Shown here: positions 44,808 through 53,592 of the stretch, in pieces | Numbering within the stretch: the stretch's first letter is position 1 | How the letters are laid out: every line of letters begins with the position of its first letter | Assembly (NCBI RefSeq): GCF_900129845.1 | Contig: NZ_FQXB01000003.1 | Coordinates: forward strand, 186,001 to 250,000 | Source of the DNA: Cognatiyoonia sediminum | GTDB lineage: Bacteria; Pseudomonadota; Alphaproteobacteria; Rhodobacterales; Rhodobacteraceae | Direction of reading: 5' to 3' | Length of the DNA: 64,000 nt | The notes under the pieces: model-generated | Seen by the model: only the letters and a program-made list of their open reading frames with translations | The model's database searches: none | What the model was told of the DNA's origin: nothing | Translations under genes and position numbers: made by a program

Positions 44808-45245
44808 ACAGCTGCTGACCTACAGTTCTTTGTGCATCGTATGCTTTTCCTGCTGCTGACTTTCGCCGGTAAAAGTGTGTTGATTTGCGATAACAATTGC
44901 GCCGATCTAGAATCATTGGCGAGAGTTTAGAAACGAAATTGTGGCACCGGCCCTCTGGCTTACTTCGACAGCACGTCGAGCCGTGGTGAAAAAGAGCTTA
45001 AGAAACTAGGGCGGAGCTCGCGGCATTAGGCGGGAATTTGCCGAAAAATCACAAGATTAGCGAGAATGGAGCAATTTCCAGATTGTGCAAATTATTGCCA
45101 TAAATCCGAACGATTGTGGGCCGGTTCCCTGATTAGCCGTTAGCCTTAATAACGAGTGTAAAACACATAACGATTGTCGACCCTGATTTGGGCGAGCACG
45201 GCAAGGTGACATGGTCGAAGCATCGATCGGTATTGAGGATAGAGA
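44808..45245. promoter_or_regulatory. Intergenic region before the beta-helix protein
   Basis: These 438 bases contain no credible gene. AACGATTGT occurs twice (near 45108 and 45170), which is too little to call an operator. TTGAGGATAGAGA precedes the ATG at 45246 and gives a good ribosome binding site. The promoter of the following gene must be here, but I cannot point to it. Confidence 0.35.
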
Positions 45246-48200
45246 ATGTACTGGACTTTTATTTTTGGGCTCTTTGGTGCTCTTATGGCTGCGGCTTCCG
45301 GCTCTAACAACAGTTCGGATGAGCAAACGAGTATCCGTAATGCAGAGGAACCGCCCGAACAGGACGTGGCGGATACGAAGCAGACTAAGGTGGCAGCTCG
45401 AACCGTTGCTCCAGACCAAGAACCTCAAGTCAGCAAATCTGGCTCTACCAAAGCCAAGGAAACACAGACGGAAAAAACGCCTACTGAAGTTTCAGAGGTC
45501 GAAAGTCCTCCGCAAACTGGGACACCGACAGAGGTTCCTGAACCCGGGCCGGTCACGCTTACACAAGACGTGACGGCTGAAGTTATTGCGGGTCGGGTCA
45601 CAAAGTTTGACCTGTCGGAGGTGGACGATGTGCAGTCCGTTAAGGTTCTGTCTGGCCCAGAAGCTGGCAATCTTACTGTCAATCCGGACAATACCCTTTC
45701 GCTGGTTCTTACAGGCTCTGAACATACTGGCGCGCTGAACTTTTCTTATGAGGTTACGCACTCTAACGGGGACAAAACTGTTTTTGACGCGGATGTGGAT
45801 GCGATCGCTGGGCCGCAGGAAAAGGGTTGGGGGACTGGCGAATTCTATGTTCTGCAAGAAGATGATAATGGGGACATGATCATCGAGCACGGCGACAACC
45901 ACCGGAAAGTCTTCATCTCAAATGACGATGATGCCTTGAGTCGTGCGGATATTGCCGCGCTTGAAGGTATGAAAGTCGAACAGATCACCGGGTTGTGGCT
46001 GAGCCAGAATCCGGAATATGGGGGAAGCGAAGGGCTTGCTCTGAAACCCGATGCAGGTATGGAGCTTTGGTATTCCATCACCGGTTCCAATCAAGGACCG
46101 ACGTCGAATTGGCTATTGTTCGAACGAGGATTTGAGTACGACGATCTTGATCGTCTTGTCGCGCGAGGGTCGACAGGGGAATCCGAGCTTCATCCACAGT
46201 TGATTGGCGCCTATGGAGAGGGCGATAAGCCTGTTCTGCACACGGTGCTAAATATGTACCAGGAATGGTCTGACAACACGGTCATACAAGGTGTTGCCTT
46301 GCCGGAAGGCGCCAAATTGATCTGGGGCGAGAATATCATCTTGGACAATGTTTCTATGTCCAATGAAGAATTGACCGTTAAGGGCGTCGATGCCTTTACG
46401 CTTCGGAATTCTGATATCACGGATGTTTTCCGGGATGAGCCCGTACGAGATACAGATATTTGGGAGCCGGCGTATAACCGCATTTCTGGATCCTTCTTTG
46501 ATGAACTCGATGGCTTGTTGTTGGAAGGGAACTTCTTCGATCACAACGGCTGGGCGGATGGATATTCTTATGACATGTCAACCGACAATCCCCAGTCGCC
46601 GAGTTTCTATAACCACAATATCTATATTCAGAATACGGTCACTGACGTCACGCTGCGCGACAATATTACAATGCGTGCGTCGTCTTTCGGAGCGACAATT
46701 CGACCTGGTGCTTTTGTCGAAGATAACCTTTTCTTAGACAATAACGCTGCATTGAATGCTTTGGGCGGTGACTACAAAGATGCAGGTTTCATTGGCAACT
46801 ATAGCTTGCTCAATGGGAACGTAATTACGTCTGGTGCGCATAAGACGGTCGACGACAAAGAAGGTGCGCTGACGATGGGTGCCGGTATTTGGGGCCGGAT
46901 GACAACCCTACTGGACAACATCGTGACACATCTGTCCGATCCAAATAATCCGGCTGACGGTGCAGACAAAGAATTTGCCCATTTTGCGGTTCGCACACCG
47001 GATGGTTCGGGCTTTTATGATGACACCATGATCTACAATTGGAGCGCGGAACGCGGAAACTCCGAGGAGAACGCGGATCGGAACATAGAAGGTCTGGACA
47101 AAGACGTACTGGATGACACCACCATCCAACTGTTCACAGCCGCTCTTTTGGGTCAGCCAAATGCGACAATCGACGATTTGAGTGATTACCTCCGACAGCA
47201 GTATCAAGGTGATCAGGATCAAGTTGTCACCGCTGATACGATTGTCGACTTCTTTAAGGCCGGCTTTGGCTTGGATGTCGACGTTAGAGATGACGCGCAG
47301 ACATTGCGTTTCGTTCCAAATGACTTGGGTGATGGGGTTAGGTGGGACAACCGTTTGAACTGGTCGACTGACGATCTGCCTGGTACCCGCGACGGAGACA
47401 GCGTTGATCTTGGTGGAAACTGGGTGAACTACGGTGGGACAACAACCCTAGAGGATCTTGATTTTGGTGATGGCGGTAAGCTGGCTGTCGGGAATGGTTA
47501 TCTGGAGATCAATGACCACATTGCCGTCGGCGATTCCGGGGCTGAGATTTCGATTGAACGGTCCGGGCAATTTTGGACCAATGGGTATACCGATTTGGAT
47601 ACGCTCGAAATCAACGTTGCCGGCGGTCGTTTTGCAAACACGGGTCTGTTCGCCGGTTCGTCTGAATTGACAGTGAGCGATAATGCGCAGGCATTGTTGG
47701 CCACAGATGGTGCCGATTTTATTGTCCGAGATGGGTCCGGTCTTGCGATAAACGGATCAGACGTGAAAGTTGGCTTTGACGGTGAAGCTGGCGGCACTGG
47801 CGTTTTGCTTTTCTCTGATAACGCGACGCTGTCCTTCAAAGCAGATGAGGATGGTTTTGGAACTATCAGAGAATTCCGTAGTGGGCATTTTGACCAAGAG
47901 GGCAGTGACATTGAATCTGGTGTCAACCTAGGTGATGTGAATCTTGAACTGGATGTTTCTGCCATCGCCGGCGGCGGCGCGACCACCGAGACTTTGATCC
48001 GGGTTGACGAAGTGACCGGTGCTATCGGCTCAGTGGACGTCGTCGGATTGGCGTCTAATCAGAATGCCACAGTGTTCGTCGATTACTCAAACGACATCGT
48101 TACTCTGACGCTTGGGGCCAAAGGAAGCGGGTCAGGCAATGTCAGTATCGAAACAGCCGGCAATGAGACTCAGTCTAACTCTTCGAGCGCGCTTTGGGCG

Positions 48201-48287
48201 AGTTTGACAAATGGCCATGGGATCTATGCAGACGACCCGGCAAGCAGCATTCCGTCTGAAGAGGATGAAGACGCTCTCGTAGATTGA
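45246..48287 (+). CDS. Large exported beta-helix protein, possibly polysaccharide-active
   Basis: A 1013-residue acidic protein. A short hydrophobic N-terminus (MYWTFIFGLFGALMAAAS) precedes a Thr/Pro/Glu-rich linker (25-105) and a cadherin-like beta domain (105-185). Residues about 360-600 hold repeated Asn/Asp turns (such as NFFDHNGW, NIYIQNTVTDVTLRDNITM, NLFLDNNAAL) as in right-handed beta-helices of polysaccharide lyases and epimerases. Residues 700-900 resemble strand-rich autotransporter-type repeats beginning RWDNRLNWSTDDLPG. No catalytic residues are certain, and no VPLPA-CTERM signal is present. It lies just before sulfotransferase and exosortase genes. Confidence 0.65.
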   Translation: MYWTFIFGLFGALMAAASGSNNSSDEQTSIRNAEEPPEQDVADTKQTKVAARTVAPDQEPQVSKSGSTKAKETQTEKTPTEVSEVESPPQTGTPTEVPEPGPVTLTQDVTAEVIAGRVTKFDLSEVDDVQSVKVLSGPEAGNLTVNPDNTLSLVLTGSEHTGALNFSYEVTHSNGDKTVFDADVDAIAGPQEKGWGTGEFYVLQEDDNGDMIIEHGDNHRKVFISNDDDALSRADIAALEGMKVEQITGLWLSQNPEYGGSEGLALKPDAGMELWYSITGSNQGPTSNWLLFERGFEYDDLDRLVARGSTGESELHPQLIGAYGEGDKPVLHTVLNMYQEWSDNTVIQGVALPEGAKLIWGENIILDNVSMSNEELTVKGVDAFTLRNSDITDVFRDEPVRDTDIWEPAYNRISGSFFDELDGLLLEGNFFDHNGWADGYSYDMSTDNPQSPSFYNHNIYIQNTVTDVTLRDNITMRASSFGATIRPGAFVEDNLFLDNNAALNALGGDYKDAGFIGNYSLLNGNVITSGAHKTVDDKEGALTMGAGIWGRMTTLLDNIVTHLSDPNNPADGADKEFAHFAVRTPDGSGFYDDTMIYNWSAERGNSEENADRNIEGLDKDVLDDTTIQLFTAALLGQPNATIDDLSDYLRQQYQGDQDQVVTADTIVDFFKAGFGLDVDVRDDAQTLRFVPNDLGDGVRWDNRLNWSTDDLPGTRDGDSVDLGGNWVNYGGTTTLEDLDFGDGGKLAVGNGYLEINDHIAVGDSGAEISIERSGQFWTNGYTDLDTLEINVAGGRFANTGLFAGSSELTVSDNAQALLATDGADFIVRDGSGLAINGSDVKVGFDGEAGGTGVLLFSDNATLSFKADEDGFGTIREFRSGHFDQEGSDIESGVNLGDVNLELDVSAIAGGGATTETLIRVDEVTGAIGSVDVVGLASNQNATVFVDYSNDIVTLTLGAKGSGSGNVSIETAGNETQSNSSSALWASLTNGHGIYADDPASSIPSEEDEDALVD

Positions 48288-48323
48288 GAATAGTTCGGTT
48301 CCCCTATGTCAGGGGGGCCGCTT

Positions 48324-49145
48324 TCAACTGTTGAGCGCGTGTTCGGTCGCCTGTTTCGGATCCCACTCTGGCCAAATCCGACGTGCGAGGTCCCCAACCT
48401 CACGCTCTACGAGTTTTTCCAGATATCCAGCCGGTAAGGTTTGCAGCAGGTTGGAACGAAAGTGGTTCGGATAGGAATGCGTCGAAGTTGGTGACGTGTT
48501 TTCACTATCGAGGTCACAAAACGCTGCGATTTCGGCAACGCGTTTTCCTAAATCGTTGGTGGGGACCACCAATAGTCGATCTTGTGGCGTTTGATCTAGC
48601 GCCATGGCGACAGAATAGGACCAATAATCGAGGTAGCGCGCTACCGGGTACATCCCTGCCTGTTCCAGCGCTTGTTCTTCAACAGGATGTCCTGCGCGTT
48701 CTCCAAAACGATATGTCCGAAACTCTTGCCAAGTTGGCGAAACCGGACGTGCCATTGAGTGATCCAGCATGGACCGCAACCAGATGGTTGGTTCCCTGAC
48801 CGTTAGAATGAACTTGCTATCAGGGAAAAGCTCAAGGATCTCTTTCAAGACATAGACGTTCACCGAAGAGCTATCGATCTTTAGGTTTCGAATACGGTCG
48901 CGTGTTCTTAACAAGCGGAGAAGGCCCGAGGTGTCGCGGGACAGGTTTGCTTTGAGGTATGCTTTGATAATCCGCTCTGCGTCGTCCTCATGGCCTGTGC
49001 GCAATTTGTCGTCGAACATGTGGGCAAGCGTATGAGTGCCGGTCTTAGAGGCCCCCAAAACAAAGATCCGCGGGCCGACACGTCGAGGCTTGGCATAGTG
49101 CCGATAATACCTTCGGCTAAGTCGGGAAAGATCAGAAACTTTCAT
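48324..49145 (-). CDS. Sulfotransferase-family protein
   Basis: A 273-residue protein with the P-loop GASKTGTHTLAHMF (about 31-44) and a second site ILTVREPTIWLRSML near 125, as in glycan sulfotransferases. The basic N-terminus (SRRYYRHYAKPRR) could hold it at the membrane. It follows exosortase xrtD in the same direction by 37 bases. Acceptor unknown. Confidence 0.8.
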   Translation of the reverse strand: MKVSDLSRLSRRYYRHYAKPRRVGPRIFVLGASKTGTHTLAHMFDDKLRTGHEDDAERIIKAYLKANLSRDTSGLLRLLRTRDRIRNLKIDSSSVNVYVLKEILELFPDSKFILTVREPTIWLRSMLDHSMARPVSPTWQEFRTYRFGERAGHPVEEQALEQAGMYPVARYLDYWSYSVAMALDQTPQDRLLVVPTNDLGKRVAEIAAFCDLDSENTSPTSTHSYPNHFRSNLLQTLPAGYLEKLVEREVGDLARRIWPEWDPKQATEHALNS

Positions 49146-49182
49146 TCTTTGGATTTGTTCAGACGTTGCCTTTTCGCCTGTC

Positions 49183-50790
49183 CTAACCTTCGGGCATGAA
49201 GTCGTTCAAGGGTTCGACAACATCTTTCAGGACATTTTGTAGGCGTGCTTCTGCAGCAGCATCAGTTTCGTCTGGTTGTATCAAGGTCGTTAGGCGAACC
49301 AGACCACCATCGGTTCGGCCGGTCGCGATACCATCCGTCATCAGATAAAATTTTGCCGCAAAGTCCCAAGCAATACGCCGGCCTTTTTGTTCGAACCAAT
49401 AATAGACCATCATGCGAGTTTCACCCTTTTGGATCACAGCACGATTCAATTGGAAGGACTCGTCAAAGCCCATTTGATCTGCCACATCGGTACGTTCAAG
49501 CCAGGCAATTTCCCATCCGGCACCCGGAAGGCAGATTTCTGGTGAGTGCACACCTCCGCGGCTTTGGTCTTCATACCAAGCCATAAACAGGCCGACACTT
49601 GGCATTACTTGTTCGGAGTTAACGAGGGTGACTTGGTGATAGTCATCGGCACCCAAGGTGCGGGCAACATTTTCTGCGAGCCTTTCGCGTGGTCCGAATT
49701 GTTCCCATGTGCCGAACGTCTGCGGGAATGTCACAAAACTCTGACGGTCGACTTTGTAGGTGCCGCGATCAGGTACAAAGTTTAAGGATACAGCTGCGGT
49801 TGCCATGAGGACAGCCGCAGTAATCATCGCTTTAGACGCTCTGACATATTGCAAACGGCCCAACTGCACGCCGAGCCCATCGGTATTCAGATCAAGCGCG
49901 TCGACTAGGCCATCGTGCTCTGAATTAAATCGGACAAGGACCCAAGCGAGCAGGAACAACAATGCGATACAGATCGCGAAGATGACCCAGCCTTCGAAGA
50001 AGTGGCTAAAGCCGTTGACCCATTCTATCCCGTAGTAGTTGACGATGTAGCCTGCTACAGCAATCCGGATAGAATTCATCAGAATTGCGATGGGTGCAGC
50101 AGACAAAAGCAAGATCGCTTTGTGCCAGTTTGACCCCTTATAAAGGGCCGCAAAGATGTACGAGAAGCTTAGGATTGGGAAGAGGTAGCGTAGGCCTGAA
50201 CAGGCTTCTGCAACATGTAGTTTCATAACGCCGAGGTCGATAATATTCCCGTCAAGGAAGACCGGGATCGACATCAGCTGAAGGAACCAAACACCAACCT
50301 CTGACGAAACAAATTGAAGCGATGTCGTCATCTTGTAGTAGACGACGCCTGGAAGCGGCAACATATAGACGAGGTGAAGGACTCCTGGCCAAAAATGCCT
50401 GCCGGTCTCCCAGCCGAAGCTGATCAATAACATTCCGCCGATCCAAATGATCGTTGCATAGGCCACAATGTCGTTAATTCGAGCCAGATTTCCCAAATAA
50501 CCCACAATCACAGCGAGCAATACCACGCAAACGCCGACCCAGCGGTCTCGTTTCGGGCCAGGGTCGATAGGGTAATCCTTAAGCTGTTTTAGAAACAGCA
50601 ATAACGACAAGACAGGGATTAAAGGACCGTGACTATATTCGGGCAATTGCCACGCGTTCAAAAGCGCTTGTAAGCCATTCGAGAAGAAAAATCCTGCAAA
50701 CAGAGTCGCGAGGACGAGACACAACATTCCTTTGGTCAGGAAAGCTGTTGGAAATCGGCCTTCTACGGCGCCCTCATTCGTCACTGCCAT
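49183..50790 (-). CDS. xrtD: VPLPA-CTERM-specific exosortase (XrtD-type) with C-terminal EpsI domain
   Basis: A 535-residue protein. The first 300 residues hold about eight membrane helices and the exosortase triad: Cys197 in VAEACSGLRYLFP, Arg242 in MNSIRIAVAGY and His263 in GFSHFFEGW. The last 200 residues are an EpsI-like domain (FPQTFGTWEQFGPRE, then YEDQSRGGVHSPEICLPGAGW in parts). XrtD-type fusions process proteins with VPLPA-CTERM tails; such a protein is encoded at 18066-18782. It is divergent from the glycosyltransferase at 50947. Confidence 0.9.
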   Translation of the reverse strand: MAVTNEGAVEGRFPTAFLTKGMLCLVLATLFAGFFFSNGLQALLNAWQLPEYSHGPLIPVLSLLLFLKQLKDYPIDPGPKRDRWVGVCVVLLAVIVGYLGNLARINDIVAYATIIWIGGMLLISFGWETGRHFWPGVLHLVYMLPLPGVVYYKMTTSLQFVSSEVGVWFLQLMSIPVFLDGNIIDLGVMKLHVAEACSGLRYLFPILSFSYIFAALYKGSNWHKAILLLSAAPIAILMNSIRIAVAGYIVNYYGIEWVNGFSHFFEGWVIFAICIALLFLLAWVLVRFNSEHDGLVDALDLNTDGLGVQLGRLQYVRASKAMITAAVLMATAAVSLNFVPDRGTYKVDRQSFVTFPQTFGTWEQFGPRERLAENVARTLGADDYHQVTLVNSEQVMPSVGLFMAWYEDQSRGGVHSPEICLPGAGWEIAWLERTDVADQMGFDESFQLNRAVIQKGETRMMVYYWFEQKGRRIAWDFAAKFYLMTDGIATGRTDGGLVRLTTLIQPDETDAAAEARLQNVLKDVVEPLNDFMPEG

Positions 50791-50946
50791 AATGATTCTC
50801 TTTGCACTAAATAACTTTAACTGCGCGCCTTATATCATTAATCACTTTGAGCGACACAGGTGTCACGATAAACTAATCGCGAATTGTAGCGACAATGAGG
50901 CCAATTTTGCCAATTCATCGGATAAGTTTCCCAGATAAGGTCAAAC
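50791..50946. promoter_or_regulatory. Divergent region between xrtD and a glycosyltransferase
   Basis: This AT-rich gap carries the palindrome GACAC-AG-GTGTC (50853-50864), the only clear symmetric site seen. It could bind a regulator of surface-polysaccharide genes. This is inference from position. Confidence 0.35.
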
Positions 50947-52029
50947 TTGGTCGTGACAAGACAAGCTACTAGTTCACGCGACGCCAACGAACCCACGATT
51001 CGATTGGATATTGGCATTTTCGCCTACAACGAAAGCCAATCCATTGGGTTGCTTATTGAAAGTTTGGGCCAGCAAACGATTTTTGGGTCGATGGTTGAAG
51101 ACATCCGTGTGCGGATCCTCGCAAATGGATGCACCGATGATACTGTTGCCGTTGCGACAAAAGCGATAGCGGCGCTGCCGGCGGCCATCAAAGACTGCTT
51201 TACCGTTCACGATTTTGAGCTTGGCGGAAAGTCTCGAACTGCAAATCGGTTCATTCATGAACTGTCCGACCAAGGCGCGGATATTCTCGGATTTATGGAC
51301 GCTGATATCGCTCTACCTCAGAACGACACATTGGAGCGGATGCTAGGTGCGTTGGATGAAGGGCCGGAACTGATGGTGTTCAATAGCCGACCGGTCAAAG
51401 ATGTTTCGTTTTCTAAAAGATCAGTCGGACCTATTGGTAAGATCATCGCAAGCGGAGGTGGCGGCCTCACGGACTATAGGAAAAGCATCTGCGGCCAACT
51501 TTATTTCATAAAGAGGACTATGGCTGATAAGATCAGTTTTCCGATCGGCCTTCCGGTCGAGGATGGATTTATGCGCGCCATGGTCGTAACTGACCTTTTT
51601 TCGCAGGAAGAGGACCTATCGCGACTGGACGGTGATTTCGAAATCTTTCACGTCTACGAGTCGATCACGACGATTAGGGCGCTGATCAAACATCAGACAC
51701 GCCTAATCGTCGGAAGCTCGATCAATGCGATCATTTTTGAAGAGTTGAACCGCGTTGCTGATAGCGGCCAAAGCATTTCTGTGTTTCTAAAGGACATCTC
51801 AGAGAACGAAGAGTGGTTACAGTCTTTTCTTTCAGAGCAGCTGCCGCGATGGCCGTATGGTTATGTGCCCTTTCGTATTGGGGCAAAACGCATCAGGATG
51901 TTCCGCGCTTCTGAACAGCGTTCGATGAGAACCTTTTTCGTCTTGCTGGCAGGTATCGGATTGGACTTGATTTCTACCATTAATGCGAATTTTGTCATGT
52001 GGCGCGGTAGGGGTGCAGGGCATTGGTGA
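50947..52029 (+). CDS. Glycosyltransferase family 2 protein
   Basis: A 360-residue GT-A fold protein. It has RLDIGIFAYNESQSIGLLIESL at the start, the first Asp-containing loop, then LGFMDADIALPQ with the metal-binding DAD, and later LPVEDGFMRAMVV, where ED lies in the acceptor-side loop. A C-terminal hydrophobic segment (FFVLLAGIGLDLISTI) suggests membrane contact. The start is TTG; a GTG two codons in is equally possible. Donor sugar unknown. Confidence 0.85.
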   Translation: MVVTRQATSSRDANEPTIRLDIGIFAYNESQSIGLLIESLGQQTIFGSMVEDIRVRILANGCTDDTVAVATKAIAALPAAIKDCFTVHDFELGGKSRTANRFIHELSDQGADILGFMDADIALPQNDTLERMLGALDEGPELMVFNSRPVKDVSFSKRSVGPIGKIIASGGGGLTDYRKSICGQLYFIKRTMADKISFPIGLPVEDGFMRAMVVTDLFSQEEDLSRLDGDFEIFHVYESITTIRALIKHQTRLIVGSSINAIIFEELNRVADSGQSISVFLKDISENEEWLQSFLSEQLPRWPYGYVPFRIGAKRIRMFRASEQRSMRTFFVLLAGIGLDLISTINANFVMWRGRGAGHW

Positions 52030-52129
52030 TGGTTTCGCTGCCGAAACCTGCGTGCGCTCACTTTAGATTTCCGAAAGACCGCTATTTTAGGAAGTGCCCT
52101 AGCTCAAATAGCCAACGGAGAGGCTTCTT

Positions 52130-52393
52130 ATGCCGATTGACAGATACAAAACCTTTCAAAACGGTCCAGATGGGCCCGCGGTTGGCGCTTCACTCATTTC
52201 ACCGAGCGATACCGTCGACCTAATAGAGTTGACGGTCGGACTGAATGTATCGACGACGGGTCAAGTCAGGGTTTCGATGAAGGACGGCGAGGTTGTGGAT
52301 CTCACTATTGGATCCGGACGTTTCTTTCCCGTCCGCGTGTCGAAAATTTGGGAGACCGGAACCACAGCTACGGGAATTGTTGCCCTTTACTAG
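52130..52393 (+). CDS. Small protein resembling the GTA head-spike base (Rcc01079 family)
   Basis: An 87-residue protein with GGAGAGG before the ATG. The pattern ISPSDTVDLIELTVGLNV, then GQVRVSMKDGEVVDLTIG, FFPVRVSKIW and TGTTATGIVALY resembles the small beta-rich spike-base proteins of the Rhodobacter capsulatus gene transfer agent (GhsA/GhsB type), in which head spikes bind capsule. The match is from memory of the pattern and needs a profile search. Here it stands alone among polysaccharide genes with no phage or GTA structural genes nearby. Confidence 0.5.
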   Translation: MPIDRYKTFQNGPDGPAVGASLISPSDTVDLIELTVGLNVSTTGQVRVSMKDGEVVDLTIGSGRFFPVRVSKIWETGTTATGIVALY

Positions 52394-52455
52394 GACATTT
52401 TCTGGCGCCGCGTGTCGTAAACCGCTAAGTCGTATTCGACTATCGGAGTAGGTTT

Positions 52456-53517
52456 ATGTCGTCGTTAGATTGGGGATTGGTGATCGCGACAAAGGATCGT
52501 TTTGATCCGTTAAAAACTTGCGTGTCTTTAGCTTTGGCACAGACACGAGAACCGACAGAAGTTGTCATAGTTGATTCCAGTGCGGATTGGAAAAACCATA
52601 AACTCAAAGTCCAAGAAATCGTCGACCAAAAACCAAATGTACGGTTCACCTATCTGCAAGGTGACGCGCCATCTTTGACGGTTCAAAGAAACCAAGCTGC
52701 TGCAGCCGCTAGCGCCGACATCCTCTTCATGATCGACGATGACAGCTATATGTTTTCCGACTGTGCCGAGCGCATAATGAACATTTACGAAGCTGATGAG
52801 GCTGCGGTTCTCGCCGGTGTTCAGGCGATGGATACCAACCTATCTCCGCTGCATGTGAAAGACGGTTCGGCCCAGGAAAAGCAAGAGATAGCATTTGCAA
52901 ATTTGCGAAGGTCATCGCCGCTGGTTCGGGGGATTTTGCGGAAGGTCCTGATGGCCAGCAAAGAAGAGATATTTATACCCTACGATGGTCACTATCCGAC
53001 GTGGGACTTGCCCGACGCTGTAGCTGATCTGCCGTGTCGTCCAGAAACGATGTTTGGTGGGTTTCGGATGACGTATCGCCGAAGCGCGGTTTTGTCAGAG
53101 CCTTTCGATCCGACTTTGCGGTACTATTGTCCCGGAGAAGACTTGGATGGAAGTTATCGCATTTCGAGAAAAGGCGCTTTGGTCACTGCAACTGAGGCTA
53201 AGTTATTCCATTTCAGTAGTGCAGCAGGCCGGCTGAACCGAACGCAGGTTGCCCATCTGTGGTCCCTAAACCAAGCGGTACTGCTGCGACGCCACGCACC
53301 CGACCAGCATTGGGCAAGGCGCGTATACCGTCGTAAAATGATACGGCGACTGACAACAGATTTTGTAAAAGACTTGCTGATGTTGCGGTTCGGTTTTCCA
53401 CAAACCAAGGGCAGTTGGCGAGCTTGGCGGGATTCTCAGCAAGCGATGAGACTTTCTCCGGAAGACCTTTCGGACTGGTATCCGCGGAGGCAAGCGGACA
53501 TTGTCGGAGCCAAATAA
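52456..53517 (+). CDS. Glycosyltransferase family 2 protein
   Basis: A 353-residue GT-A enzyme. It begins LDWGLVIATKDRFDPLKTCVSLALAQT, has the metal site ILFMIDDDSYMF near 92-104, and FGGFRMTYRRSAVLSEPFD and YYCPGEDLDGSYRI in the acceptor half, where ED/D fits the catalytic base. It lies among glycan genes in the same direction. Sugar unknown. Confidence 0.87.
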   Translation: MSSLDWGLVIATKDRFDPLKTCVSLALAQTREPTEVVIVDSSADWKNHKLKVQEIVDQKPNVRFTYLQGDAPSLTVQRNQAAAAASADILFMIDDDSYMFSDCAERIMNIYEADEAAVLAGVQAMDTNLSPLHVKDGSAQEKQEIAFANLRRSSPLVRGILRKVLMASKEEIFIPYDGHYPTWDLPDAVADLPCRPETMFGGFRMTYRRSAVLSEPFDPTLRYYCPGEDLDGSYRISRKGALVTATEAKLFHFSSAAGRLNRTQVAHLWSLNQAVLLRRHAPDQHWARRVYRRKMIRRLTTDFVKDLLMLRFGFPQTKGSWRAWRDSQQAMRLSPEDLSDWYPRRQADIVGAK

Positions 53518-53592
53518 AGAACTCTTTTTGGGCAAATGCTCGCCCTGAGTAGAATTTAGAGTGCGCGAGATGAGCAGAACTGGGAACGAGTG

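Noticed and set aside
45100-45180. Two AACGATTGT copies upstream of the beta-helix gene
   Set aside because: Nine bases in two copies without symmetry or regular spacing is too weak to call a regulatory site.
52031-52048. GGTTTCG-CTGC-CGAAACC resembling the parS-like core
   Set aside because: The spacer is four bases rather than one, so the symmetry differs from the parAB palindromes; it sits right after a stop codon and may be part of a weak terminator.
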